From an uncultured Latescibacterota bacterium (GTDB lineage Bacteria > Latescibacterota > UBA2968): 64,000 nt of DNA. The notes beneath the pieces were generated by a model. The model saw only the letters and a list, made by a program, of their open reading frames with translations. It had not been told where the DNA came from and did no database searches. Where the stretch lies: the NCBI GenBank assembly GCA_958295785.1, contig OY282377.1, positions 1,130,394-1,194,393 on the forward strand. Reading direction: 5' to 3'. Positions 54,819-62,827 of the stretch are shown here, one piece after another; the stretch's first letter is position 1; the number at the start of each line of letters is the position of its first letter. A program made the translations under genes and the position numbers.

Positions 54819-55810
54819 TAGTTTGTATCCTTCCATATCAACAACTCGTGTGATTTCTTCACATGCGAACCTTTGTTGTTTTGCATGCGATTTTTTCCAA
54901 TTCTCGTATCGCCCTGACCAAATGTGTACTGCCACTGCGGCGTCTCGATATGAAAATCCGAATACCAGTTGCGGATGGTGTCGCAGTCGTTGTAGGACAG
55001 GATAAATCCGCCCTGATGTGAGAGAAGCAGATCTCGGAGTTTTTCATGTGGGAAACCGACATGATGGATCGGGAAGTTGCGGTGCGGATACATGCCGACA
55101 AATGTTTTTCCATCTTCGAGGTAGTAAGGCGGATCGCAATACAGAAAATCGCCTCTATGCGACGGAATCGAATCCTCAAAACTCGCGCATTGCACGGACA
55201 TGCTGTTTGCGTGAAAGCATTTCACCTTTTCGAGCATTCTCGCATAGCGATTTTCATTGAGATAAATATCCGAAGGCCATCCGAGAAAATGGGGGCCATA
55301 AGATGTGTTGGAATTGAAATAATAGTGTGCGGCGAGATCGCGGGGACCGAGCGTTTCCCCGTCCTTCCAATGGGCGGCGAGTTTGTCCTTCACCTTTTTG
55401 AACGTGACGCGATTGGGAAAAAATTGTTCCAAGCGATTGTAGAGCGCGTCCCTCTCTCGCAACTGAATGTCCCAGTACGTGCATAAAATGTCGAATACAT
55501 CATAGGCGATCACTTCGATACCCAATTCTCGGGCGCATGCAACTTCAACCGAACCGCCCCCTAAGAATGGCGACACCAATCGACTCAGTCCTTTCGGCAA
55601 ACGCTCTACGACATAGCCCACAGCGAGGCTTTTCCCGCCGGCATAGCGCAGGGGCGAACCGAGATAGCGTTTGTAGTCCTGCTTTCCACCGCTCTTTAGA
55701 GAATGGAGAAATCTCTCTTTGTGTGAAAGGGAGAGACGCATATCATCAAACGAAAACAAAGTGGGTACCCGTGTTCCATCGACAGGTGAAACCGCAAAAT
55801 TTTCTTTCAT
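54818..55810 (-). CDS. D12-class (Dam-type) N6-adenine methyltransferase
   Basis: The 330-residue protein has the alpha-class order: LRYAGGKSLAVGYVVERL and FLGGGSVEVACARELG (AdoMet site), then a recognition region, and the catalytic DFLYCDPPYYLEDG near residue 215. ATG 55810 follows CGAGGAGAAC and is preferred over the TTG ten codons upstream. Dam-type members often methylate GATC, but the target cannot be read here. It is the first gene of the three-gene cassette and starts 57 bases after the NurA stop. Confidence 0.88.
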   Translation of the reverse strand: MKENFAVSPVDGTRVPTLFSFDDMRLSLSHKERFLHSLKSGGKQDYKRYLGSPLRYAGGKSLAVGYVVERLPKGLSRLVSPFLGGGSVEVACARELGIEVIAYDVFDILCTYWDIQLRERDALYNRLEQFFPNRVTFKKVKDKLAAHWKDGETLGPRDLAAHYYFNSNTSYGPHFLGWPSDIYLNENRYARMLEKVKCFHANSMSVQCASFEDSIPSHRGDFLYCDPPYYLEDGKTFVGMYPHRNFPIHHVGFPHEKLRDLLLSHQGGFILSYNDCDTIRNWYSDFHIETPQWQYTFGQGDTRIGKNRMQNNKGSHVKKSHELLIWKDTN

Positions 55811-55866
55811 GGATGTTCTCCTCGTTCCCGGTGAGGACAAATTGTGCCGCCTATAGTGGGATTCGC

Positions 55867-57087
55867 TTATACGGCCGCAGCCATCTTTTTCAGTTGTTTG
55901 AGCGATTGTTCAATTTTCACGTCGTTTTTGACAAAGGCGTCTTTTAGAAATTTGAAGAATATGTCGCGGTCGGCCCCGCGCACAATGGCGCGCTCGTGGG
56001 ATTCGGACAACACCACGGGATAGCCCCGCCCTTTATCGACTTGATCGACAATGGTGGCATGGACGAGGTCGAGCAACTCGCGGTCGCGGGCAACCCATTC
56101 GGGAATTTCCACGCGCCCGATTTCCCAACCCGTGTGGACGTAAAAAAAGCAGATATGGTGCGGGCCGTAGTCGTCGAGGATTTTGGACGCGCTTCGGTAC
56201 ACCCCACTGCGCTCACCGCGCTTGAGCTTGCGGGCGTATAGCATATCGTCTGTCACGCCGGCAATGGGTTCGCAGGGAATGGGCGCGGGCGGTTCGGCAT
56301 CGGCATCAAAATTGAGGAGATGCTGCGCTTCGGCGGCTTTCCATGGGCACCGGTCGCAGTTGGGCGGCTGTTCCGGACACAGGCCCACGCGCAGGGCATT
56401 GAGCACATCCGCACTGCCGGGATCGGAAATATAGCCCGCAATGGGCACGCGCAATTCGCGCAACCGTTGCAAACTGGCGAGTGTGGTCTTGAGGATTTCC
56501 CGGCGAAAATCGTAGGGTTTGCCCTCGAGCATCCACAAAATCAAGGTCCCGTCTGTCAGCCCTGCGATGGTTCGCCCCTCTGCGTGCGCCTGAGCGGCCA
56601 GGGCCACGACCTTTTCCAATTCCATTGCATTGCGCCGCATCCCCACCACCTCGCGGGTGACAGTGCTGCGCTTGCCCGCCCACTCTTGATAGAGATCGTC
56701 CTCATCGTAAAACAGCGTGGGTTCACTGCTCAACACGGGCCGCTCTCCGCTGCCGTAATGGATGACGACATAGCCGATATTGATGAGAAAACAATTGGCG
56801 ATCTCGTGCCGATCCGGGAAAATTTGAGACCCATCTGCGGCGATCACGGTGAGTTCTTTGGGCCGGTCGGGCTTTGGACAGGTCTCGGTAATCGGCCCGC
56901 CCGGTTGGGCCACCAGCCAAGACGTGCGGCTGCGTGCAATTTTAACGCTCAGGCTTTCCCACGCATCTTCCCAGCGATCCATTTCGGAACACGCCAGATC
57001 GATGCGGGTGTAAAAGTCGTCTTGCAGGGTTCGGGCATCGACAGCCATCTGGTCGATCTGGCGTTTGAGCAAACCGTAATTGAGCAT
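55867..57087 (-). CDS. nurA: NurA-domain nuclease
   Basis: NurA is a 5'-3' exonuclease that works with HerA. The 406-residue protein has the NurA catalytic pattern: ELTVIAADGSQIFPDRH (motif I with its Asp), TIAGLTDGTLILW, the metal-site region RVPIAGYISDPGSADVL, and a C-terminal SESHERAIVRGADRD. A cysteine pair CDRCPWK near residue 250 may bind a metal, an extra not typical of archaeal NurA. It is separated from HerA by the restriction cassette. Upstream DNA carries a heptamer array in the coding-strand orientation. Confidence 0.82.
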   Translation of the reverse strand: MLNYGLLKRQIDQMAVDARTLQDDFYTRIDLACSEMDRWEDAWESLSVKIARSRTSWLVAQPGGPITETCPKPDRPKELTVIAADGSQIFPDRHEIANCFLINIGYVVIHYGSGERPVLSSEPTLFYDEDDLYQEWAGKRSTVTREVVGMRRNAMELEKVVALAAQAHAEGRTIAGLTDGTLILWMLEGKPYDFRREILKTTLASLQRLRELRVPIAGYISDPGSADVLNALRVGLCPEQPPNCDRCPWKAAEAQHLLNFDADAEPPAPIPCEPIAGVTDDMLYARKLKRGERSGVYRSASKILDDYGPHHICFFYVHTGWEIGRVEIPEWVARDRELLDLVHATIVDQVDKGRGYPVVLSESHERAIVRGADRDIFFKFLKDAFVKNDVKIEQSLKQLKKMAAAV

Positions 57088-57263
57088 TATGAGGCTCCTG
57101 TGCAGTGGGTCAGCGGTCAGCGGTCAGAGGCAAAATGCGAGGATAGAAACGTAGGGGCGGTGCCCCCGTGCCCGCCCGAACCCCCGACCCCAAGCGGTCA
57201 GCCCATCTATCGCTTTGGGCGGATGGAGGGAGGCTAAAAGCTGATAGTTGACCGCCGATAGCT
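57088..57263. repeat. Heptamer and hairpin repeats upstream of NurA
   Basis: GGTCAGCGGTCAGCGGTCAG at 57106-57125 is a heptamer array (ACCGCTG-type, minus sense). The hairpin GTAGGGGCGGTGCCCCCGTGCCCGCCC at 57151-57177 belongs to the dispersed family. No gene is seen. Confidence 0.75.
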
Positions 57264-57821
57264 TCACACAATTGATTCGTAAAAAAATTGCCGACCGCCG
57301 CCGGACACGCTGCCATCGCGCACGCGGCACACGAGACCCATTTTCTGAAGGGCGTTGAGCCGGTTGCACGCGATATTGATGTTTTTCCTCAAGGCGTGGG
57401 CGAACTCGGACGACGTCCCTTTCTTGCGGGTCAGCACCACGTCCAGGGCTTCTCGAATGGGCGTTTTGAGCACGCCGATCACATGGATGTCGCCATCGTC
57501 GTCTTTGAAAAGCGCGGCCAAGTTTCGCAACTTGAGCACGGCCTCGAGGGTTTCGCGCACGGAATCGTTGGCGTTTTGGATAAAGGCAAAGCGATGCCCG
57601 AGCTCGCCGCTGCCGATTCGCATGAGGAGTTTGGAAAGCAATTCGTCGGCGCAGGAGATATCGATGAAAGAGACGTTGGCAAAGTCGAGCGGCGTAACCG
57701 CATCGTCATCGGCGGTTTGCATAAATGCCATGAGCCGATTGAGCAGGTCTTCACCTCGGTCGCGGCCACTCAATATGCCCGTGGGTGTCTCAAAAACAAA
57801 GGGAGGGGTTTGTTCAGGCAT
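57264..57821 (-). CDS. STAS-like plus winged-helix protein
   Basis: The 185-residue protein has an N-terminal STAS/DUF4325-like part (LDFANVSFIDISCADELLSK, then LGHRFAFIQNANDSVRETLE). Its C-terminal 70 residues look like a winged helix: TSSEFAHALRKNINIACNRL, then LQKMGLVCRV and a wing with GSVSGGGRQFFY. It is the first gene of the HerA-NurA strand block and would be a regulator or scaffold. An independent upstream origin is possible. Confidence 0.68.
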   Translation of the reverse strand: MPEQTPPFVFETPTGILSGRDRGEDLLNRLMAFMQTADDDAVTPLDFANVSFIDISCADELLSKLLMRIGSGELGHRFAFIQNANDSVRETLEAVLKLRNLAALFKDDDGDIHVIGVLKTPIREALDVVLTRKKGTSSEFAHALRKNINIACNRLNALQKMGLVCRVRDGSVSGGGRQFFYESIV

Positions 57822-58008
57822 GCATCGTTCCTCAAAATTCGGTCGAGATGATGTTTGTGGGGATGGGCGGGGGAACGATGGGGAGAAGGGGGGAAGTGGT
57901 CGGTGGTCAGTCCGTTCAACTCGCCAACCCCCAAGCGGTTGGCGGTTAGCAGTCGGCGGTCAGTAAAACACGTTGCCTTGCGGACGGGGAAAAGACAAAA
58001 GTCACTGG

Positions 58009-58055
58009 ATTCTGACCCCTGCTTTAAGCATACAGGGGCATGCTTTCGTCAGAAT
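58009..58055. repeat. Nested hairpin repeat
   Basis: ATTCTGAC (58009-58016) pairs with GTCAGAAT (58048-58055). Inside it CCCCTG pairs with CAGGGG. The form resembles the widespread TTCTGAC-type intergenic palindromes of many genomes. Confidence 0.65.
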
Positions 58056-58087
58056 GACGGGGGCGGATGTCTTGCGTCTGCCATCTT

Positions 58088-58537
58088 ATACCAATTTGAT
58101 TTTAAGTTGTCCGTATCCTGCCTCCCATCAGGGAGGAATGAGGAATTGGGGACAGACTTACGTAAAGCGTTTGGTTCTGCCTCCACGTTGGTTGCCTTCG
58201 ATGCGTTGGCTACGCCTGTGCCTACGGCGTGCGGCGACTTCCTTTTTTTCAACAGGAAAAAAAAGGAAGCAAAAAATGCCGCTCTCAGACGCCGAGGGGC
58301 TAGCACAGCGCAAAGCACTTTGCGGGTCGCCCAACATGCGTTGGCCTGCAAGGTGGGTTGCAAGATGGCTGTGGGTTGCGAGACGGCCTTGCGCGCTGTG
58401 CGCGATGGCATGATCTGATGGTCTTTTGGAATGGCATTTTTGCTATGGCTTCTTTGAATGACTGCGTAAGGTCAAGGGGATCGCTTGCTGGCAACATAGC
58501 GCATCACATGAGGACAACAGATATTCAATTTGGTATT
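58088..58537 (+). repeat. MITE-like repeat, copy D (complete, about 450 bp)
   Basis: The ends are ATACCAATTTGATTTT at 58088 and TCAATTTGGTAT at 58525-58536, inverse to each other over 11 of 12 bases. The element contains the A/T-rich hinge and the landmarks listed for copy A. Several frames are open but none is conserved among copies, so it is non-coding. This is the best reference copy for the family. Confidence 0.85.
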
Positions 58538-58774
58538 ACGTCTCACTTGTCTTTAATTGAATACAGTTAAGTTGTCGGAAATTAGGCGTTATGAAATGAT
58601 ATGTCAAGTATTTTTTCAGCGTGCGTGGGAAAATGCGAGGATGCTTGCAAATACCGCATGGGTGCGATATATTAAGCCCATCGCTCCTACAAAGCACGGG
58701 CCGACCATTGCGCCAGCACACACAAAGGCTTGACGTCCTCTGCTGATAGCGCGTAGCTGAACAAAGGTTTGACC

Positions 58775-59398
58775 ATGATCCCTCCTGCATCCAAAGACCA
58801 AATGCCCGTTTGGCGCGGCGATGGCAAAGTCTTGCAGGTCAATGAAATTTTCTACTCTATCGAAGGCGAGGGCCTGCGCGTGGGGCAACCCACGACATTT
58901 GTCAGGCTTGCGCGGTGCAATTTGCGCTGTTTTTTTTGCGATACAGAGTTCGATTCTTTTCGGGAAATGACCCTCGCGCAAATTGTCAAAAAAGTCGAGC
59001 GGTACTCGGCAACGTGGGTGTGCTTGACCGGGGGCGAACCGCTCGGGCAAAATATCGCGCCGCTTTGTCGGGCGTTGGTGCGGGCGGGTTTTCGGTTGCA
59101 CATTGAAACAAATGGAACGATTGATCCGGATCCGGTTTTGTGCGATCTCATTGAACACTGGACTGTATCGCCCAAACGCCGAAAAATTGCCGAGGGCCTG
59201 ACGCATATCACCGAACTCAAATACGTGGTGGGCCAGGCGTTCCACGAGGACGTGGTCGATGAACACCGCGCAAAATACATCTACTTGCAACCCGAATCGA
59301 GCAAGCCCCAATATATTCACAAGGCATTGGACATTTTGACGCGGCATCCCAACTGGCGGTTGTCGTGTCGCATTCACAAAATATTGCACTTGCCATAA
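58775..59398 (+). CDS. queE: 7-carboxy-7-deazaguanine synthase
   Basis: QueE is a radical-SAM enzyme that contracts 6-carboxytetrahydropterin to CDG on the way to queuosine. The 207-residue protein has the diagnostic CNLRCFFCDTEFDS (CxxxCxxC) at about residues 46-59 after FYSIEGEG. WVCLTGGEPLGQNIAPLC and HIETNGTIDPD follow. ATG 58775 is preferred over the TTG two codons before it. Other queuosine genes are not in the window. Confidence 0.93.
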   Translation: MIPPASKDQMPVWRGDGKVLQVNEIFYSIEGEGLRVGQPTTFVRLARCNLRCFFCDTEFDSFREMTLAQIVKKVERYSATWVCLTGGEPLGQNIAPLCRALVRAGFRLHIETNGTIDPDPVLCDLIEHWTVSPKRRKIAEGLTHITELKYVVGQAFHEDVVDEHRAKYIYLQPESSKPQYIHKALDILTRHPNWRLSCRIHKILHLP

Positions 59399-59410
59399 GG
59401 AGAAGGGCAC

Positions 59411-60412
59411 ATGATCAAACTGGGCATGATCGGATGTGGGGGCATGGGAGGGGCGCACATGCGGCGGTTTCACACCTTGCGCCATCGCGTCTCATTGGCC
59501 GCTGCCGTCGATGTGGTGCGGGAACGCGCAGAAAGCGTGGCGCAACACTTTCCCGGCGCCATCGCGGCCACGGATTACCGCGAGATTTTGGGATCGGTTG
59601 ACGCGGTATTGCTCGCGTTGCCCCATCACTTGCACTTTTCCGTGGGGCAAGCGTGCTTGGACGCGGGCGTTCACGTCTTGCTCGAAAAGCCCATGGCCAA
59701 TTACGAAGTGGCGTGCAAAGAACTGATAGAAGCCTCGGAAAAATCGGGCAAAGTGCTGATGATCGCGTACTGCATGCGCTTTCATCCCTTGGTCCAACGC
59801 TTGAAAGCCCTGTTGGACGCCCAGGCGTATGGCGATGTGTTTCAGGTGTCGATCTGGACCGAGCAACTCACGCGCTACCCGCCGGACCACTGGGCGTCGA
59901 GCAAAGAGCGATTGGGCGGCGGGCAGTTGTTCAGCCACGGATGTCACTATATCGACTTGTTGCTCTGGTTTTTGGGCCGACCCGTGCGGGGCATGCACAT
60001 GGGCACGAATTTCGGCACGCCTTGGATGGAGCGCGAAGGCACGAGCAATGTGACCATTGAATTTGAAAATGGCCGCTTGGGCTACCACTTTGGCACCTGG
60101 GGCGCGCGGGGCACTCGCTTGCGGTATTCGATTCACGCGCATTGCACCGAGGGGTTGCTCGACGCCAATCTCTCGGGCGGCAAACTCGTGCATATTATGC
60201 GCGGCAGCGAAGAGGTGTTGCTCGAAGCCGAATCCGGCAAACACACGGAAAACGAGATGGCCCATTTTCTCGATTGCATTGAAACCGGGCAGCCCCCGCT
60301 GACGGATGGCGGGAGCAGTTTGCAGGGCTTGCGCGTGATCTGGCGGTTGTATGACGCCGAGCAGGCAGGACATATCGCAGATTTGACGGGCTTGGGGCTG
60401 GAAGACGTTTGA
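59411..60412 (+). CDS. Gfo/Idh/MocA-family oxidoreductase
   Basis: The 333-residue protein has a Rossmann motif KLGMIGCGGMGGAHMRRFH at residues 3-21 and the conserved VLLEKPMANYEV, which carries the catalytic lysine. The C-terminal dimer/substrate domain has GGQLFSHGCHYIDLLLWFLG with the family's His. These enzymes oxidise or reduce sugars and cyclitols with NAD(P). It follows queE by 12 bases with an AAGGAGA site but has no functional link to it. The substrate is unknown. Confidence 0.9.
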   Translation: MIKLGMIGCGGMGGAHMRRFHTLRHRVSLAAAVDVVRERAESVAQHFPGAIAATDYREILGSVDAVLLALPHHLHFSVGQACLDAGVHVLLEKPMANYEVACKELIEASEKSGKVLMIAYCMRFHPLVQRLKALLDAQAYGDVFQVSIWTEQLTRYPPDHWASSKERLGGGQLFSHGCHYIDLLLWFLGRPVRGMHMGTNFGTPWMEREGTSNVTIEFENGRLGYHFGTWGARGTRLRYSIHAHCTEGLLDANLSGGKLVHIMRGSEEVLLEAESGKHTENEMAHFLDCIETGQPPLTDGGSSLQGLRVIWRLYDAEQAGHIADLTGLGLEDV

Positions 60413-60486
60413 TAAATTTTGAAAATTCAGGGAATTGAGAGGGCGTTTTTCGTCTGCTGTTGTCCGCTCAACAGGGGAATTTTCGC

Positions 60487-60515
60487 TTGACACTCCGTTC
60501 TTCTTATGATAGATT
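60487..60515 (+). promoter_or_regulatory. Promoter of the infC operon
   Basis: TTGACA (60487-60492) and TAGATT (60510-60515) are 17 bases apart, near-consensus sigma-70. About 180 bases of leader follow before infC. Confidence 0.7.
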
Positions 60516-60609
60516 TGTCCCAACTTTGGCAGGTCTTATTTTTTTCTCATTGCTAAGGGGTGGTTGCGGCGAAACGGCGAACCGAACAGTTTCAGGATTT
60601 CACATTTTG

Positions 60610-60641
60610 CGCGCTGGCAATTCCTGAGCGCGGTTTTTTTT
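60610..60641 (+). terminator. Attenuator-type intrinsic terminator in the infC leader
   Basis: CGCGCT (60610-60615) pairs perfectly with AGCGCG (60627-60632) around an 11-base loop, followed by G and eight T. It lies between the promoter and infC, so transcripts must read through it. This is the position of translation-factor and L20 attenuators in other bacteria. Confidence 0.75.
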
Positions 60642-60695
60642 AGCCGAAAATTAGGCCATGCGTTTGCAACCCCCAACTTTGTTGGAGGTGATCGT

Positions 60696-61238
60696 ATCAA
60701 TAGAGGTTCAAGAGGTCGGGATACCAGGCGGGAACTCGGCCCGCGCGTGAATCGGCAGATTCGCATTCCGCAGATTCGCTTGATCGGCGAAACGGGCGAT
60801 CAAGTGGGCATCGTAGAAACGAACCAAGCTCTGACCATAGCCCAACGGGCAGGGCTCGATTTAGTTGAAGTCGCGCCCCATGCACGCCCTCCGGTGTGCC
60901 GAATTATGGACTACGGCAAATACCGGTATGAGCGAGGAAAAAAAGCGAGAAAAAATCGTCAGAGTACCGCGCAGTTGAAAGAAATTCGGATGCGCGTTCG
61001 GATCAGCGATCACGATTATCAATTCAAGCTCAGGCACGCCGAGCGATTTTTGACCCAGCGCCACAAAGTGCGGGTCGCCATTGAGTTTTTTGGCCGAGAA
61101 AATGCACACCGCGATCTGGGCCGCCACTTATTGCAGCGGATCGAAAAAGATTTGCAAAACGTCGGGCAGATCGAAACGCGCCCCCGCGACGAGGGGCGAA
61201 AGCTGGTGATGATTTTCGCGCCCAAATCTCAGTCGTAG
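60696..61238 (+). CDS. infC: Translation initiation factor IF-3 with ATC start
   Basis: IF-3 keeps ribosomal subunits apart and checks the start codon. The product from ATC 60696 is 180 residues and reads INRGSRGRDTRREL, then QIRIPQIRLIGETGDQVGIV. Next come LVEVAPHARPPVCRIMDYGKYRYE and HKVRVAIEFFGRENAHRDLG. The start is fixed by GGAGGTGATC at 60684-60693, an extended match to the 16S rRNA 3' end. Rare ATY starts are characteristic of infC and let IF-3 limit its own synthesis. It heads infC-rpmI-rplT. Confidence 0.95.
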   Translation: MNRGSRGRDTRRELGPRVNRQIRIPQIRLIGETGDQVGIVETNQALTIAQRAGLDLVEVAPHARPPVCRIMDYGKYRYERGKKARKNRQSTAQLKEIRMRVRISDHDYQFKLRHAERFLTQRHKVRVAIEFFGRENAHRDLGRHLLQRIEKDLQNVGQIETRPRDEGRKLVMIFAPKSQS

Positions 61239-61272
61239 CCCGTGTCACCCGAGTTCCCATAAGGAGTTTGTC

Positions 61273-61467
61273 GTGCCCAAAATGAAAACCCACAGCGGTG
61301 CCAAAAAGCGGTTCAAAAAGCGCGGTTCTGGCAAAATCAGCCGCAGCAAGGCCACCGCAGCGCACAACCTGACCAAAAAGACGAGCAAGCGCAAAAGAGG
61401 CCTTCGTAAGACAGCCTATATCCACGCCTCTGACAATGGCCGCGTCAATCGCCTGCTGGCGTCCTAA
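61273..61467 (+). CDS. rpmI: 50S ribosomal protein L35
   Basis: The 64-residue basic protein starts at GTG (VPKMKTHSGAKKRFKKRGSG) after AAGGAG, and ends in the family pattern VNRLLAS. It is placed between infC and rplT as usual. The gap to rplT is unusually long (217 bases) and holds two hairpins. Confidence 0.95.
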   Translation: MPKMKTHSGAKKRFKKRGSGKISRSKATAAHNLTKKTSKRKRGLRKTAYIHASDNGRVNRLLAS

Positions 61468-61517
61468 CAAGGGTCAAAAAAATCGAGAATTGAAACGATG
61501 ACAGAGTGCCGCGCGTT

Positions 61518-61634
61518 TGTCAATGCTGACAACATTGACAGTCGCCATTCTCGTATCTGTTTTTGCTGATTTCGTAGCGGTGCTTGGCTATTTGTTTCAA
61601 ATCAGCGGCACGCTGACACAAATCGCAGTCAGCG
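61518..61634 (+). promoter_or_regulatory. Structured rpmI-rplT spacer, candidate L20 control element
   Basis: TGTCAATG (61518-61525) pairs with CATTGACA (61533-61540). Further on TCAGCG (61602-61607) pairs with CGCTGA (61611-61616), while CGCTGAC (61611-61617) can pair instead with GTCAGCG (61628-61634). The two last pairings exclude each other, as in a switch. L20 is known to repress its own operon by binding mRNA. Confidence 0.5.
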
Positions 61635-61684
61635 TTTCAAAAATCCAATAGGTAAGGTCAATCAATTGTTCACTGGAGATCGAC

Positions 61685-62038
61685 ATGCCGAGAGCGACCA
61701 ACAGCCCTGCTTCCAGACGCAGGCGAAAAAAAATTCTGAAACAGGCCAAGGGCTATCGGGGAGGGCGTAGCAAACTGCTCCGCACAGCCAGCAATGCCGT
61801 AGATAGAGCGTTGCAATACGCCTATCGAGATCGCAGGCAAAAAAAGAGAAATTTCAGGGCGTTGTGGATCGCGCGCATCAATGCCGCAGCCCGGCAACAC
61901 GGATTGACTTACAGTCGGTTCATGGCGGGCTTAAAGCGCGAGGGTATTGACCTCAACCGCAAAGTATTGGCCAATCTGGCCGTCACAGATGCCCAAGCCT
62001 TTGCCGCCTTGGCCGAGCGGATTAAGCAAAACGCATGA
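61685..62038 (+). CDS. rplT: 50S ribosomal protein L20
   Basis: L20 nucleates assembly of the large subunit and represses its own operon. The 117-residue protein has the classic [39 protein letters not shown] and [20 protein letters not shown]. An intrinsic terminator follows, so the operon ends here. Confidence 0.96.
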   Translation: MPRATNSPASRRRRKKILKQAKGYRGGRSKLLRTASNAVDRALQYAYRDRRQKKRNFRALWIARINAAARQHGLTYSRFMAGLKREGIDLNRKVLANLAVTDAQAFAALAERIKQNA

Positions 62039-62056
62039 GCATCTCATGGGGAAAAC

Positions 62057-62093
62057 AAAGCGAAATCCGGGCGCAGTTCGGGTTTCGCTTTTT
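62057..62093 (+). terminator. Intrinsic terminator of infC-rpmI-rplT
   Basis: AAAGCGAAA (62057-62065) pairs with TTTCGCTTT (62083-62091) with a GC-rich inner extension and a T run, 18 bases after the rplT stop. Confidence 0.9.
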
Positions 62094-62110
62094 GCATGCG
62101 GATCGCGGGC

Positions 62111-62139
62111 TTGACTTTCGGCTAAGATGGTATTAAATT
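62111..62139 (+). promoter_or_regulatory. Candidate promoter for the acidic protein-zapA operon
   Basis: TTGACT (62111-62116) and TAAATT (62134-62139) are 17 bases apart, 44 bases before the start at 62183. Confidence 0.55.
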
Positions 62140-62182
62140 GGATTTGTATTCGATAGTTTTTGATCGTTTCCAAGGAGCAGAT

Positions 62183-62827
62183 ATGGACCCCAACACCCGT
62201 GTAGCAAACGACGCCGAAAATGTACAGGCCGTCGAAGAAGTGAACGATGTCGAAGAAGCGGATGGCACCGAAGAAGTGAATGACGCCGCAGAAGTCAGCG
62301 TAGATGTTGCCGAAGATGCAGACGGTAACGCAGGGGCAGACGACGTTGAAGATGCAGACGCCGCAGACGAAGACGTGACCGACGAGTCTAGCGACGAAGA
62401 TGCGGAGGACGACGAAACGGCTGATGACGTCGAAGACGCAGATGACGCGGACGAAGAGGAGGATACCGGCGAAGAGATCGGCGAGGACGAGATCGAAGAG
62501 GTCGAGGTCGAAGACGCAAGTGACGCCGAACCCCTGAGCGAAGGTGTTGAACGCCTCATTGTTTTGGCAGAACGCGCCGTTGTCACCAACGAGAATTTGA
62601 AGCGCGAAAATGTCGAGTTGCGGCAACAAAATCAGGCATTGCAATCAGATGTATCGCGCCTCGAAGAGGAACTGGTGGACCTGAGTCGTAACCGCGACAA
62701 GTTGCAAGAGATTTACAACGACAACGTGTTTCTGATCGACAACAAGACGGAAATCCTGAGCAAGGTCAAGGCCGTCGAGGCCGTGTTGGAGCGTCTCGAT
62801 GCGCTCAATTCCGAGAGAAATGAGTGA
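62183..62827 (+). CDS. Highly acidic protein with C-terminal coiled coil
   Basis: The 214-residue protein begins at ATG 62183 after AAGGAG. Residues about 5-115 are dominated by Asp, Glu, Ala and Val in degenerate E/D-V-E/D-A repeats and are likely disordered. Residues about 125-205 form a coiled coil: LKRENVELRQQNQALQSDVS and RLEEELVDLSRNRDKLQEIY. The coiled coil and overlap with zapA recall ZapB, a division protein that bundles with ZapA, but the acidic extension is not known to me there. Confidence 0.65.
   Translation: MDPNTRVANDAENVQAVEEVNDVEEADGTEEVNDAAEVSVDVAEDADGNAGADDVEDADAADEDVTDESSDEDAEDDETADDVEDADDADEEEDTGEEIGEDEIEEVEVEDASDAEPLSEGVERLIVLAERAVVTNENLKRENVELRQQNQALQSDVSRLEEELVDLSRNRDKLQEIYNDNVFLIDNKTEILSKVKAVEAVLERLDALNSERNE

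Larger units (their letters stand above)
57822..58774. repeat. Repeat-filled gene desert between STAS protein and queE
   Basis: This 950-base stretch has no credible gene. It contains heptamer arrays near 57897 (AGTGGTCGGTGGTCAGTCC) and 57943-57967 (GCGGTTGGCGGTTAGCAGTC), the nested hairpin at 58009-58055, full MITE copy D (58088-58537), and about 230 bases before queE with a small hairpin (ATGGGT/GCCCAT near 58660-58680). The last part may hold the queE promoter. Confidence 0.75.

Noticed and set aside
58540-58774. PreQ1 riboswitch upstream of queE
   Set aside because: The C-rich loop and A-rich tail of known preQ1 classes are not recognisable; only a small hairpin is present.
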